A stretch of DNA of 64,000 nucleotides from Cordilura impudica (lineage: Eukaryota; Arthropoda; Insecta; Diptera; Scathophagidae): positions 71,810,525 through 71,874,524 of the forward strand of contig OY821519.1 in assembly GCA_963682025.1 (NCBI GenBank). Reading direction: 5' to 3'. Under the pieces are notes generated by a model. It made no database searches and was not told where the DNA came from. It saw nothing but the letters and a program-made list of their open reading frames with translations. Shown here piece by piece: positions 1 to 11,577 of the stretch (position 1 is its first letter; each line of letters begins with the position of its first letter). The position numbers were made by a program, and so were the translations under genes.

Positions 1-1036
1 TGCTGCTTTTTTAATAAAGGCTACGTTTTTTAAATAAAAGGTAGTTTTTTAAATAAAAAGTACTTTTTTAAGTAAAAGGTACTTTTTTTTTAATAAAAGG
101 TACATTTTTAATAAATAAATAAAAGGTCGTTTTTTTAATAAAAAGTACTTTTTTAAATAAAAGGTACTTTTTTTTTTTAATAAAAGGTACTTTTTATAAA
201 AGGTTCTTTTTATAAAAGGTGATTTTTTAAATAAAATGTAGTTTTTTAGATAAAAGGTACTTTTTAAATAAAAGGTACTTTTTAAATAAGAGGTACTTTT
301 TTAATAAAAGGTACTTCTTAATGAAAGGTTCTTTTAATAAAAGGTACCTTTTTAATAAATGCTGCTTTTTTAATAAAGGGTATGATTTTTAAATAAAAGG
401 TAGTTTTTTAAATAAAAAGTACTTTTTTAAGTAAAATGTACTTTTTTTTTAATAAAAGGTACTTTTTAATAAAAGCTTCTTTTTATAAAAGGTGCTTTTT
501 AATAAATGGTGCTTTTCTAATAAAGGGTAGTTTTTTAAATAAAAGGTAGTTATTTAAATAAAACGTACTTTTTTAAATAAAAGGTTTTTTTAACTAAGAG
601 GTACTTTTTTAATAAAATTTTCTTTTTAAAAAGAGTTATTTTTTAATAAAAGGTACTTTTTTTAATAAATGGTACTTTTATAATAATATTACTTTTTTAA
701 TGAATGGAACCTTTTTAATAAACGGTACTTTTTAATTAAAAGGTACGTTTTTTACTAAAAGGTACATTTTTATTAAGATGTCCTTTTTTAATAAAGGATA
801 GTTTTTCAATAAAAGGTATTTTTTTAATAAAATGTAATTTTTTTTAAAAAAAGGTACTCGTTTTATAAAAGGTACTTTTTAATAAAAGGTAATTTTTTAA
901 TAGAAGGCACTTTTTAATGAAAGGTATTTTTTTACAAAAAGTGGTTTTTAAAAACAAAACTTTTTCAACCTAAGCACTTTTTTAATTAAAAGTACTTTTC
1001 TAACAAAAGGTATTTTTTTTTAATAAAAGGCACTTT
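1..1036. repeat. AT-rich tandem minisatellite
   Basis: About fifty degenerate copies of a unit of roughly 18-20 bp, core TTTTTTAATAAAAGGTAC, fill this stretch. Unit length varies because the T run and the AAA run expand and contract. The array resumes at 3926, so the retroelement and DINE-like copy between them were inserted into one older array. There is no coding potential. Confidence 0.9.
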
Positions 1037-1180
1037 TTAGGTTAGGTTAGATTAGCTGGGTTGCTCGCACGAAGTCGAGTTCACTAGGAGGCCATACTGC
1101 CCCTAGTTGGAAGGGAGATATAGGAAAAGAAATTATAAAACTACAGATAGATAATGTAAGGAGTATGGAAATGAAAAGAA
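1037..1180 (-). mobile_element. possible 3' end of the LOA-like retroelement
   Basis: The segment starts abruptly at the array edge with TTAGGTTAGGTTAG, followed by GC-richer sequence unlike the array. It lies just downstream, on the minus strand, of the retroelement at 1975-3925 and is separated from it only by a DINE-like insertion. It is therefore probably that element's 3' untranslated end. The assignment rests on position and composition only. Confidence 0.4.
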
Positions 1181-1181
1181 A

Positions 1182-1966
1182 AACAAGTAAGAAATTATAT
1201 TCGGTCTAGACCCACTATATGATACCCTATACCATGGTTTAGATACCATATCTTTTCGGTCCATCTAATTAGATATCGAAAATAAGCATAAACCAAATTT
1301 AAGTGGCATTGTTATCAATTTTTTTGGCTGCAGATATGAAAAAGTTTATATCGGATACTATATTTATATGGGGACTAGGTCGAAATGTGGACCGATCCTG
1401 ACCATATTTGACAAAGTGACTTATATTTTGAAAAAATATATACAACCCAAATTTGAGAAAAATCTGTGCAATATTTTTGTTTTTTGATAGATTTAAGTGA
1501 AAATCGGGAAGCAGCTCTACGATTAAGAATTGTCCTATAGGGATTATTTTTGGATTACTGATTAACGGATATAATAAACACATACAAACCCAATTTGACT
1601 GAGATCTATATGATAATTTGGATCTTATGGCAATTTATGACGATTTCATAGGGGTCATTTGTATGGGGACTAGGTCTGAACATGGACCGAATTTTACCAA
1701 TTTCAACAGTATTTATCCTATGGCCAACAAAAGCTTATATACCAAATTTCATCAAAATATATTCATATTTGCGACCTGTAGGTTGATTACAAAGTTTACA
1801 TGGACACACAGACGGACGGGCAGACGGACATCGCTATATCAACTCAGAAAGTGATTCTGAGTCGATCGGTATAATAAAAGATGGGTCTAGGTCAAATATA
1901 TTTGGTAGTTACAAACAGCAGCACAAAGTCATTATACCCAAACCAAATAGTGGTATAGGGTGTAAT
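1182..1966 (+). mobile_element. DINE/INE-like (Helentron-associated) element, copy 1
   Basis: First of about nine copies of one family in the window. Family features: start AACAAGTAAGAAA, a GTCGGTCTAGACC palindrome block, ATACCCTATACC, a body with GGACTAGGTC and GAACATGGACCG, a GACGGACGG tract, GAGTCGATCGGTATAATAAA, and a 3' hairpin ending GTGGTATAGGGT. The ATACCCTATACC near the start is inverted relative to GGTATAGGGTAT at the end. Subterminal inverted repeats, a GACR/GTCY tract and a 3' stem-loop are the known architecture of DINE-1/INE-1. ORFs inside are not genes. Confidence 0.75.
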
Positions 1967-1974
1967 TAATAAGA

Positions 1975-3925
1975 GCTTTTTCGTCCTCCTAAACCAGACA
2001 GATTCCTTCAAGAAGTCCACAAGGTCGGCGAGTGAATCATCTACTATGTAGCCCTAAGATATTTACAGAAGTCAGCTACCAGGACACCTACGAGTTCGGC
2101 CATCCACCCTATTACATAGTGTCCAGTGAGTACTCCTCTAATTAGGCTGATTTTGCCTTTACCAAAACCAGGGAGTGCTTTCGTTCTCCTTGGATTAGGC
2201 AAGGGCCATAGGATCAGGGATATTCTGCAAGAGGTCAGTTGAGCCCACCTTGCCCTCAATTCAAGATCAGCTGCCTCTTCAATTGGGTTCGACAGCTCGG
2301 ACGAGGGATTTTAATATCTTTGCCCATCGTCCCGCTCAAAGATTCGGTGCGTTCCGCACAAACTCGTCATCCAGCTCATTTCCTTTGACCTGACTATGTC
2401 CTGGTACCCATATCAGGCACCACCTGATACGATTGCTCACATATTTCGAACTTAAGATCCTCGATTTCGGAGCTTTGAGAGCAGCGAGGCTGTCCATATC
2501 TCGCTCCAGAATTATTTTCGTTGCTATCAGAATTGCGTGAATCTCGGCCCGAAAAACGCTACATTTTTCAGGTATTCTCCGAGATACCTGAATGTCAAGT
2601 TGCTCAGAGTTGACCGCTGACCCTGTACCGGCTTCCATCTTCGAACCGTGGGTATATATAGTGTGATTGCAGCCGTGCCTATGACAGAGTCTGCGGCCCA
2701 GTCTTCCTTAGTCGGTATTTAGATCGTAAAATTACCCCCAAAGTTTAGCACCCGTGACATTTAATCGGTTTCCCGATCAATTTGTGTCCCGCCCACTGTC
2801 CGTAGGATTGTGCCGTGTTCCCAAAAGCTTTGTTCCAGCTTATATGAGCCATTTTTGCTGCAGTACTCTTGATAAAAATATCAATAGGAATGATAATCAG
2901 CTTTACCTCCTGTCCCGCCTGTGGCATCGATCTAATGGCTCTGGTCTAGAAAAGCTGACCCCTACGTTCACAGCCTTCTGCCACACGAGAAAATGAGTGG
3001 ATGATTTGCTGTTTAAGACCTCACCTTCTACCGAACGTACTCCTACAGGTGTAGAAGGCACATAACGCATTCTTAGTCCTATCCGCTACGTTACTCGACC
3101 AAGTGAGTTAAGAGTTTAGAATAACACCCAAATACTGCGCCTCGCTTGATAGTATCAGAGTCCTCCCTTCCAATCTTGGAGGATTGAACTCAGGTATCTT
3201 TGTCTTTCTGGTAAAGGCAACTAAACTGGTTTTAGGGGGGTTGACCCCCAGACCGTTTTCCGTTGCCCATTTCACGATTTTATCTAATGCCGACTCCATG
3301 AGGTCACTGAACGTTGATAAGAATCTACCTCTGGCTAGAAGCACAACATCATAAGCATAGCGATTACAAGGTTCCACAAAAGAAGAGATTTAACTCCACA
3401 ATGTGGTGTTCTCCTCGTCACCACCTTCCTCGCTTCCCCCTCACCTATTTTCGAGTTTATTACCCTGCTCTTCAGCATGCTGCCCGTCCATAAGATATTT
3501 TGAAATTATTGAACGCTTCTTCCACGTCCAAAAAAGAAGCCAAAACATATTCCTTATAGTGAAGGGCATCCTCAATCGTCCCCACTACATCGTGTGAAGC
3601 CGTATCCACTGACCTTACCCTGAGGTATGCACGTTGAGCCTTACAGAAGTTGTATGGTGGCACGTAGACATCTACCAATCTCTCCAAAGTTTTCAGTAAA
3701 AACGATGATAGACTGATAGGTCTGTAGTTATTTGCGGTATTATTGGTTTATCTTTCCCGCTTTGGGGATAAGCACCACTCTAAACCCTCCACTCCTTTGG
3801 TATATACCTTGATAGCAGGCTGCGTGAAAAGAACTTTAGTAGCCACTGCATAATTGTCTCTATGTTCTCCTGCAAAAGAGCCGGGAATGTAACATCTGGC
3901 CCCTTTTGAGCAGGCAATTTTTTGA
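1975..3925 (-). pseudogene. decayed LOA/I-like non-LTR retrotransposon ORF2 (RT + RNase H)
   Basis: Minus-strand coding remnants in the correct order. At 3690-3925 are RT pieces including LIPKAGK and YRPISLSSFLLKTLERLVD. At 3472-3687 are RSVDTA and ASFLDVEEAFNN. At 3108-3377 is the catalytic motif as YAYDVVLL, a degenerate YADDVVLL, followed by SSEAQYLGVIL. RNase H follows at 2336-2638 (FRAEIHAI, IWVPGHSQVKGNELDDE). At 2044-2259 is the downstream LTGHYVIG...FCK segment typical of RNase H-bearing elements. Frameshifts separate all the blocks and no endonuclease domain is present. The element is 5'-truncated at about 3925, where the minisatellite resumes. It is a dead copy; clade assignment (LOA versus I) is from motif style only. 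Confidence 0.8.
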
Positions 3926-4205
3926 CATAAGGTATTTTTTAATGAAAGGTGCTTTTTTATAAAAGGTACTTTTTAAGAAAATGTATATTTCTAACAAAAG
4001 GTACTTTTTGATAGAAGATACTTTTTTTAACAAAAGTTACTTCTGTAATAGAAAAGGTACTATTTTATATCAAACTAATTTGATATAGAATATAAGTATA
4101 AACCAATTTTAATAAAGGTTACTTTTTTAAAAAATATTTAAAAAAAATTTAGTTTTATCAGTAAAAGCTACTCTTTTTAATAAAAGTTTTTTTTTACAAT
4201 AAAAG
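3926..4205. repeat. AT-rich minisatellite, second block
   Basis: The same GGTACTTTTTTAATAAAA-type units as at 1-1036 resume here, more degenerate. This is the far side of the array split by the retroelement. Confidence 0.75.
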
Positions 4206-4249
4206 ATATGGTGATATTGCGTACTTAGTCAAACTGCACCCGAAAAAGA

Positions 4250-5145
4250 ACCAGCAAGTCGTCATAAGGAAATAAGAAAATTATAGTCGTTCTAGATCGA
4301 CTAGACGATACCCTTTAGCATTTCGGAAAGGTCTCAAGTCCAACTAATACCTCACAGAAAATAATATTAAACCAAATTTGAGTGGGACTGATATTAATAT
4401 AAAAAAGGAAATTTCGGATACTATTTTTATATGGGGACTTGGTGAGAGAATAAACTGATCATAACCATATTTAGTAAGTCACTAAGATGTCTTAAAAAAA
4501 TGTGTAATCCAAATTTGAGAAAAATCGATGCAATATTTTTGTTTTCTCGTAGATTAAGTCAATATTGGGCAGCAGTTTTATATGGAAACTATGACTAAAA
4601 ATGGTCGTACAGGGTTTTTGCGGCTGCTATTTAATGGATGTAATTAGCCCACATAAACGAACTTGGGCAGGGAACTAAATGACAATCTGCATCTTATGCA
4701 CTTTAAGTCTATCCCATAGGGGCCATTTATATGAAGGCTAGGTAGGAATATGCAGAGATTTCGCCAAATTTCAATTATAGTACACGTAGTTTGATTTAAA
4801 GGTTTTCAAAAACATATAGCCAGAGACAGACAGACATATGGACGGGGTAGTTACAAGCATCAGCACAAACTTATAGTCAGGTTAGGGCGAGTACGATACG
4901 CCATGGCATAAGTTTCGGAAAGGAGTATTAAGTGGACATAAAAAATTATTCTGAACAAAATTTAATTGAGATTGTAGACTAGATTTTTCAAAGTCCAAAA
5001 ATTATCGTAAAGTCATTTATATGTTCTAAAATCATTCACCAACCGATTTTGAAATGTCTTTGGATATATTCAGTTAGATACCGGGATGCAACTTAATATG
5101 GAGACTATGAATAAAAATGGCCGTACGACCCACCGACTAGTGAGT
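4250..5145 (+). mobile_element. diverged DINE-like copies
   Basis: AATAAGAAAATTATAGTCG and TTCTAGATCGACTAGACGAT mark a mutated start of the family, and CAGACAGACATATGGACGG at about 4828-4846 marks the tract region. A second diverged start (GAGTACGATACGCCATGGC) follows at about 4888. Both copies are much more mutated than the others in the window and hold no gene. Confidence 0.5.
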
Positions 5146-5332
5146 CTCCTGTTGTCCTTAAAATAGTGAAAAGGTCCGCAGGGACCTATAACAAATTGTA
5201 TGGTATTTTGCTTGATGCGTTTTGATGGTTTTGATTATTAATTTTAGATTATATAAAGTAATAAAAAGGCACAGGAAATGTTTTATTTAATATTAAAATA
5301 CATGAGAAAATTAAATAAATCACTTTTGCTTC

Positions 5333-6715
5333 TTAGAGATTTTCCAGTTCGAGTGTGAAGGTATTGCAATGATGCAGCAATGTTGAATGTTCAGCACAAA
5401 CTGCTTTGTTGCAACTAAAGTAATACGCTCCGGCTTTACGCTGGCGTCCGTAGGTGCAGCTCCTTCTCTTGCTTTTATGTGTTTCAATATTATTTTATTT
5501 TAGCTTTACATTGAATGCTTCCATAGCTCTTCGAATCCTGGGACAGCTCGTTATACGTCCATTGGTGGCTCATTCTTCAGTATTAGGCAGCGCTAATTGT
5601 GTCGAGAGCTATTGCAAAATGGCGTTCTTATCGGTTTTTTACTGGCTAAATTTAATTATATATCATAAGTGCAGCTAATACCATATTGCAGAATTATTGC
5701 AAGTGGCCAGCGGTTTGTTGATCGTTTGCAAGAATATGTGCCGTGCATCTGATGCATTGTAGCCATGCCGTATTTATTAGCATTGTAATCCAGAATAACC
5801 ATGGGCTTCTTTTCTTCAGTTGTGTCTACGGCGCAAAATTACTTTTATTTTTCTTCAAAACATGTGAGCACAGTGATACATCTCCTTCGTAGAAGCCGAA
5901 CATTATTTTTCTTCAAAACATGTGAGCACAGTGATACATCTCCTTCGTAGAAGCCGAACAATAAGCTGCAAACTGGACGCACAGGACTTTTCAGGAACTC
6001 ATAAATGTACGCGCCACGTCCAATGTAGAGAAAAAATTGTCTGCAAAGATTGTGCTGCCTATATCCACATATCTTTGCACTAATTGATACACAATATTCT
6101 GCCCTTGGTTTACTTCTTGACAGACAACTTTGCAGAGTAAATCATTCCTTTGCCGGGAATCGCACTACCATCATACCCCTATTGGCGGTATTGGAATGTA
6201 TTGTGTAAACCATGTGCTGCCCTTATATGGGAATAATTGCTCGTTCGTGGTCAGTGAATCATGCGGGATGTAAACTGCCGTCAAATTGGCCTGCAGCATT
6301 TGCCAAACATTGTCAATAGCAGTAGTTTTACTGCCGATTAATCGCTCCCGTCGCGCATTTACTTTATCAAAGCGAATACATTTAATTGATGAGCATAGAG
6401 CGATCGTATGGTACTGCGGCTTTGTATATTGGAGCATGGGTTGTGCCCCATAGTTCCTTAGCAGGCTCATTAGCGAACTCATTTTTCGTCGTAGGATTTG
6501 GCAAATTCCAAACAGTTGTTACTTCTCTGGCTTTTCGATTGGTTTCCCGTATGATAATATGCGCCATATGTTCGGCGATGAGCGAGCGGAATGTGGTGTA
6601 AGGATCATATATGCCTTCCACTGGCCGTGGCTTCCTTCTTATATTGCCGACCACGATATGAGCACGAATGCGGGTATTCGGTGGTGCAACTTTGCTCCAT
6701 TTCGTGGTGCCATTT
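5333..6715 (-). pseudogene. piggyBac-like transposase, frameshifted
   Basis: The minus-strand reading starts in the region of KWSKVAPPNTRIRAH (about 6650-6712), then IYDPYTTFRSLIAEHMAHII, ELWGTTHAPIYKAA and LTTNEQLFPYKG, then FGFYEGDVSLCSHVLKKN, and ends with a cysteine/histidine-rich tail (SCNKAVCAEHSTLLHHCN) at a stop at 5333-5335. These blocks follow the order of the DDE_Tnp_1_7 family, including the C-terminal zinc-binding tail. The family motif TIDEQL, which holds the first catalytic Asp, reads TTNEQL here. Several frameshifts and a 58-bp tandem duplication (5845-5960) break the frame. It is not functional. Confidence 0.85.
5845..5960. repeat. 58-bp exact tandem duplication inside the transposase
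   Basis: 5845-5902 and 5903-5960 are identical as read. The unit encodes the FYEGDVSLCSHV region of the piggyBac-like transposase. Because 58 is not a multiple of 3, it shifts the frame. Two identical copies in an otherwise decayed gene point to a late event or an assembly artefact. Confidence 0.85.
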
Positions 6716-6783
6716 TAAAATGTTAAATAACTATCAGAAGTTTCAGTAGTGGCATACTAATCGCTGTTGTAAGAATTCAACTG

Positions 6784-7548
6784 AAACAAGTAAGAAAATT
6801 ATAGTCGGTCTAGACCTTTATCATAGTTTAGAGACCCTATCTCTTCGGTCCAACTAATTCGATATAAAAAATGAGCATAAACCGAATTTGAGTGTCATTA
6901 TTATTAATTTTTTTTGGCAGATATGAAAAAGTTCATTTCGGATGCTGTATTTATATGGGGACTAGAACGAAAAATGGACCAGTCCTGATCATATTTGGTA
7001 AAGTCACTTATATTTTGAAAAAATATATACAAATCAGATTTGAGCAAAAACCTGTGCAATAGCTTTGTTTTTTGATAGATTTAAGTGAAGATCGGGAAGC
7101 AGCTCTATATGGGGCCTAGGACTAAGAATTGTCCTATAGAAATTATTTTTGGACTACTGATTAATGGATATAATAAACACAGACGAACCCAATTTGATTG
7201 AGATCTATATGATAATTTGGATCTTATGGCAATTTATGTCGATTTTATAGGCGTCATTTGTATGGGGCTAGGTCTGAATTTCACCAATTTCAATAGAGTT
7301 CATCATATGGCCGATAGAATCTTATATATACTATATCTTATCAAAATATATTCATATTTGCGACCTGCAGTTTGATTACAAGGTTTACATGTACACACAG
7401 ACGGACGGATATCGCTAAATCGACTCAGAAAGTGATTTTAAGTCGATCGGTACAATAAAAGGTGGGTCTAGGTCAAATATTTTTGTAGTTACAAACAGCA
7501 GCACAAAGTCATTATACCCAAACCACATAGTGGTATAGGGTATAAAAT
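6784..7548 (+). mobile_element. DINE/INE-like element, copy inside the piggyBac-like element
   Basis: It runs from AACAAGTAAGAAAATTATAG to GGTATAGGGTATAAAA, with a short CACACAGACGGACGG tract near 7395. The GTCGGTCTAGACC block is truncated to half its palindrome. It lies between the transposase start and the right inverted end of the piggyBac-like element, so it is the younger insertion. Confidence 0.75.
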
Positions 7549-7639
7549 GAAGTACAGGTAACAAAAAAAAACTACAATGTAACAAAACTCATTAGCAACT
7601 TTTTCTAAGGTCCGTAGAGACCTTATCACTAATCCACGT

Positions 7640-10140
7640 ACTAAACTTCATTCAAATTTAATAAAATATAAACTACTGCTCGTATCACTTCAGAACCATT
7701 TCTAATCGAATCAGTACACTTTTTTCTTTAAATGCATTTACAGTTCGGGTATTCAGCCCATACAACATTAAGGGATTTTGAGAGTTTGAAAATTAAATTA
7801 AACCCCAGAGACCTTCTCACAAGCAGAAGAGTTAAAAAAATTAATATCTAAATACTTATGCTCATCCTGCAATGCCATTTTTGGTATCAAATGAATGAGG
7901 ATAATGTCTGTAATTTTATAAATTTTTTATATTAATGTCGTTCCATACAAAAATTTACGATACCGCCTATAAAAAAAAATCATGTGGGGGAGATGTGTAA
8001 ACATCTAGTAATTAAAGATTTTTTATGGCACTTTTTTAAAATCAAACAGAAAGCGTAATCTATGTATCACTTATAGCAATCAAAGGCGGGGCTCTGCTAA
8101 TATAAAAATATTTTTTATTTTATTTTTGGTTTTTTATTTTTCGTTTTCCATTTTTTCTTTTTTTTATTTTATTTTTAATTTTTTATTTTTAATTTTTTAG
8201 TTTTCATTTTTCATTTTTCATTTCTCATTTTTTATTTTTAATTTTTTATTTTTCATTTTTTATTTTTCAGTTTTCATATTTTATTTGTTATTTTTAATTT
8301 TTCATTCTTCATTTTTCGTTTTTCATTTTTCACATTTAATTTTTCATTTTCATTTTAATTTTTCGTTTTTCTATTTAATTTTTTATTTGTCATTTTTCAT
8401 TTTCATTGGTGGCAAAGTCAATAGTGAATCAGTACTGTTTCACTATTGACATTTCCTGCAGGGTACATATCATAATTTTTGCACCAATACAATCATAAGT
8501 CTCAGGGATTTTGTTTTACGGCTCACATGTGACGCTGTTTTTTTGATTGTATTGTGAAATAGAAATTTAACCCTTGCGCGTATAGATGTTTACACATCAA
8601 AAAATGTAACTAAAAATCTAAAAAATTTTAAAACTTTTAAAACTTTTCAAAGGACATTATTGACATGATTTTTTTTTGTTACGGTAACATAAAATTTTTT
8701 TAAAATTCCTAAGATTTTCCTCTTTCGTTTGACACTTATCGCGCCATTGTAGGGAACTGTAAGCTTTAAAATATATTTTTAGATAATTTAATTCCTTGAA
8801 TATATGAATTCTTTAGAATACTAAAAAAACTCACTATAAACACACTGTTATTTCAAAAAAATTAAAAATAATTGCATTGAAAACCAAACGAAACAAAAAA
8901 TGCCTAATGCCGGCATTTCCAAAAGTTAATCGCGTTGGCATCCCTTATTGGCAAAAAAATTCGGTTACCACAATAAAATATCTACAATCTAAAATATTTA
9001 CAGTTTACAATAATATTTGGAAATTTTAATAAACAGCTATAGAAATTGTCACATTTTTGAACAATATATTGAGCAGCTTTATTCTTCAAGATCTTGAACA
9101 ACGATACGTGTAATTATACGTAGAACATTTTATGCTCTTTGTTAAAAAGCCCTCATACAAAAAAGAGCTTTTCTTAAAAAATTGTATTTATCTAACAATG
9201 AGAAGCCTAATTTCTTTGAAAATCACTTGAGATCTTGTACACCCTTACGGCTTATTAATATGTAAGCAATTATATTTATACGTTTAAAAAATGTATCTCA
9301 AAGAATTTTTATAGAAATAGAAAACAATTGAAAACAAAACCCATAATTACCTCATGAATGAACAGCAAACACTTAAATGCCAGCATACCAAGTCTAAGAT
9401 GTTACCAAAAACAACAAACAATCACATGAAATAAACTCATATGGGGTTGCAATAAACACTTAAGGTGTTTAAAGTGGGCTGGTTAAATGGATGGGTTGCT
9501 TGAAGGTAAATCTTAAGGAGTGTTTACAAATTATACAGGTCCATTTAAAGAATTAGGGTTAGAGATTTAATTTGACTTAGATTTACATAATGCTTAAGAT
9601 TCGAGTGTAATTATTTTTTTTAATGCCTGCGTACAACTTCACGAATTACTACTGAAATGAATAGGGAATGAAGTGCAAATGAGTTCGGCTGTGGTGTTGT
9701 AGTTAGCAAAGCAGTGGATGAGCTGTTGCTTATTGGCAATTGGTTTCTAGCCTACTGTACCTATTGACTAAAATTGAGTAAGGGAAGGCTAAGTTGTGAG
9801 ATTGACCAGACAGCTTAATAGTCAGAAAGAGATTTTGTGTCATCCACAAAGTAATTATATAAAGATTTGTATGTATTCGGACAGATTAAAAATTTGATAC
9901 TTTTTTCATATATACTTGCTATAAAAAGCATTCGTACACGTGAAAATGAAGAAATTTTAAATATTAATAAAAATTTATTGTTTTCTATTCTTAAAACTAT
10001 AAAAATAAAAAATCTTATTTTCGATCTTTATCATTTGAAAAATTGAGTTTTTTGACCTTGGCTACTTTCTAACTCAATCATGAAAAACGAAAATATGAAT
10101 TTTTATTTATAGATTTGTAAAAATAGAAAACAGTAAATTA
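7640..10140. other. no gene seen; T-rich tract and small hairpin
   Basis: No coding region is recognised in this stretch. 8105-8410 is low-complexity ATTTTT/CATTTTT sequence. 8417-8450 forms a hairpin with a 12-bp stem (GTCAATAGTGAA with TTCACTATTGAC). 8690-8790 shares the phrase AAGATTTTCCT..TTTCG with 14250-14340, suggesting an old shared repeat. The part 9040-10140 shows no repeat I recognise. Confidence 0.5.
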
Positions 10141-10800
10141 AAACAAGTAAGAAAATTCTAGACCGACTATACGATACCCTATACCATGTGTTTAGAGACC
10201 ATATCTCTTAGGCCCAACTAATTAGATTAGAAAATAAGCATAAATCAAATTTGGTTATGAAAAAGTTCTTATCGGATGTTATATTTATATGGGCCCAGTG
10301 AGAAAAATCTGTGATTATTTTGTTTTTTGATAGACTTAAGTGAAGATTGGGAATGAGCTTCATAAGGGGGCTATGACTAAGAATTCTCCTAAAGGGTTTA
10401 TTTTTAGACTACTGATAAATGAATGCAATAAATATACAAAAATCCAATTTCAACAAGAGATCTATATGGTTATTCGGATATTATGGCAACCTAAGTCGAA
10501 CTCATAGGGGCCATTTGTATGCGGACTAGGTCTAAACATTAACCGATTTTCACCAATTTCAATAGTGTTCATTCTATGGCCGATAGAAGTTTATGCACAA
10601 AATTTTATCAATATATATTCATAGTTGCGACATGTATTTTGATTCAAAAGTTTACATGAACACACAGACGGACGGACATCGACCCAGAAAGTGATTCTGA
10701 GTCGATCAGAAAGTGATTCTGAGTCGATCGGTATATTAAAGGATGGGTCTAGATAAAATATTTTTGGTAGTTCAGACATCAGCACAAAGTCATTATATAT
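10141..10800 (+). mobile_element. DINE/INE-like element, internally deleted copy
   Basis: The family start is at 10143 and the GACGGACGG tract near 10668. The GAGTCGATC segment is duplicated (AGAAAGTGATTCTGAGTCGAT occurs twice at 10686-10730). The terminal hairpin is missing because the next copy begins within it at about 10800. Confidence 0.75.
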
Positions 10801-11577
10801 AACAAGTAAGAAAATTATAGTCGGTCTAGACCGACTATACGATACCCTATACCATGCATTTAGAGACCCTATCTCTCCGGCCCAACTAACTGGATATAGA
10901 AAATAAGCAGAAACCAAATTTGAGTGGGATTTTTTTAATTTTTTTGGCTGCAGATATGAAAAAGTTCATATCGGATGCTATATCTATATGGGGACTAGGC
11001 CCAAAACTGGACCGATACTGACCATGTTTGGTAAAGTCTCTTGTATTTTACAAAAATATATACAAACAAAATTTGAAAAGAATCCGTGCAATATTTTTGT
11101 TTTTTGATAGCTCTATATGGGGCCTATGACTAAGAGTTGTCCCATAGGAATAATTTTTGGACTACTGATTGATGGATGTAATAAACACATACAAACCCAA
11201 TTTGACAAAGATTTATACGATAATTTGGATCTTATGGCAATTTATGTTGATTTCATAGGGGTCATTTGTATGGGGGCTAGGTCTGAACATAGACCGATTC
11301 TCACCAGTTTCAACAGCGTTCATCCCATGGCCGATAAAAGCTTATATACCAAATTTTGTCAAAATATATTCATATTTGCGACCTGCAGTTTGATTACAAG
11401 CTTTACGTGGACACACAGACGGACGGACGGACGGACGGACATCGTTTAATCGAATCAGATAGTGATTCTGATTTGATCGGTATTATAAAAGATGGGTCTA
11501 GGTCAAATATTTTTGGTAGTTACAAACAGTAGCACAAAGTCATTATACCCAAACCACATAGTGGTATAGGGTATAAA
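10801..11577 (+). mobile_element. DINE/INE-like element, best preserved copy
   Basis: The start holds a perfect 24-bp palindrome at 10816-10839 centred on GGTCTAGACC, followed by ATACCCTATACC. The 3' end has a stem-loop at 11543-11576 (TTATACCC pairing with GGGTATAA, inner CCAC pairing with GTGG). The (GACG)n tract is near 11416-11440. The subterminal inverted repeats and terminal hairpin fit Helentron-associated DINE-1 architecture. No protein is encoded; the 110-codon ORF here is repeat sequence. Confidence 0.8.

Larger units (their letters stand above)
5158..7632 (-). mobile_element. piggyBac-like element with inverted ends
   Basis: A decayed piggyBac-type transposase (5333-6715) is bracketed by inverted sequences. 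TAGTGAAAAGGTCC at 5164 onward matches the reverse complement of the segment around 7605-7630 (TAGTGATAAGGTC...GGACCTT). A DINE-like copy (6784-7548) sits inside. piggyBac elements normally use TTAA targets; a TTAA is present at the left end (5158-5161) but not clearly at the right, so the exact ends are uncertain. Confidence 0.6.

Noticed and set aside
1..1036. Regular repeats considered as a CRISPR-like array
   Set aside because: Units are contiguous and degenerate with no unique spacers, in eukaryotic DNA; it is a minisatellite.
1038..1052. TTAGGTTAGGTTAG resembling insect telomere repeat
   Set aside because: Only about two units, inside a retroelement-like segment; Diptera are known to lack TTAGG telomeres.
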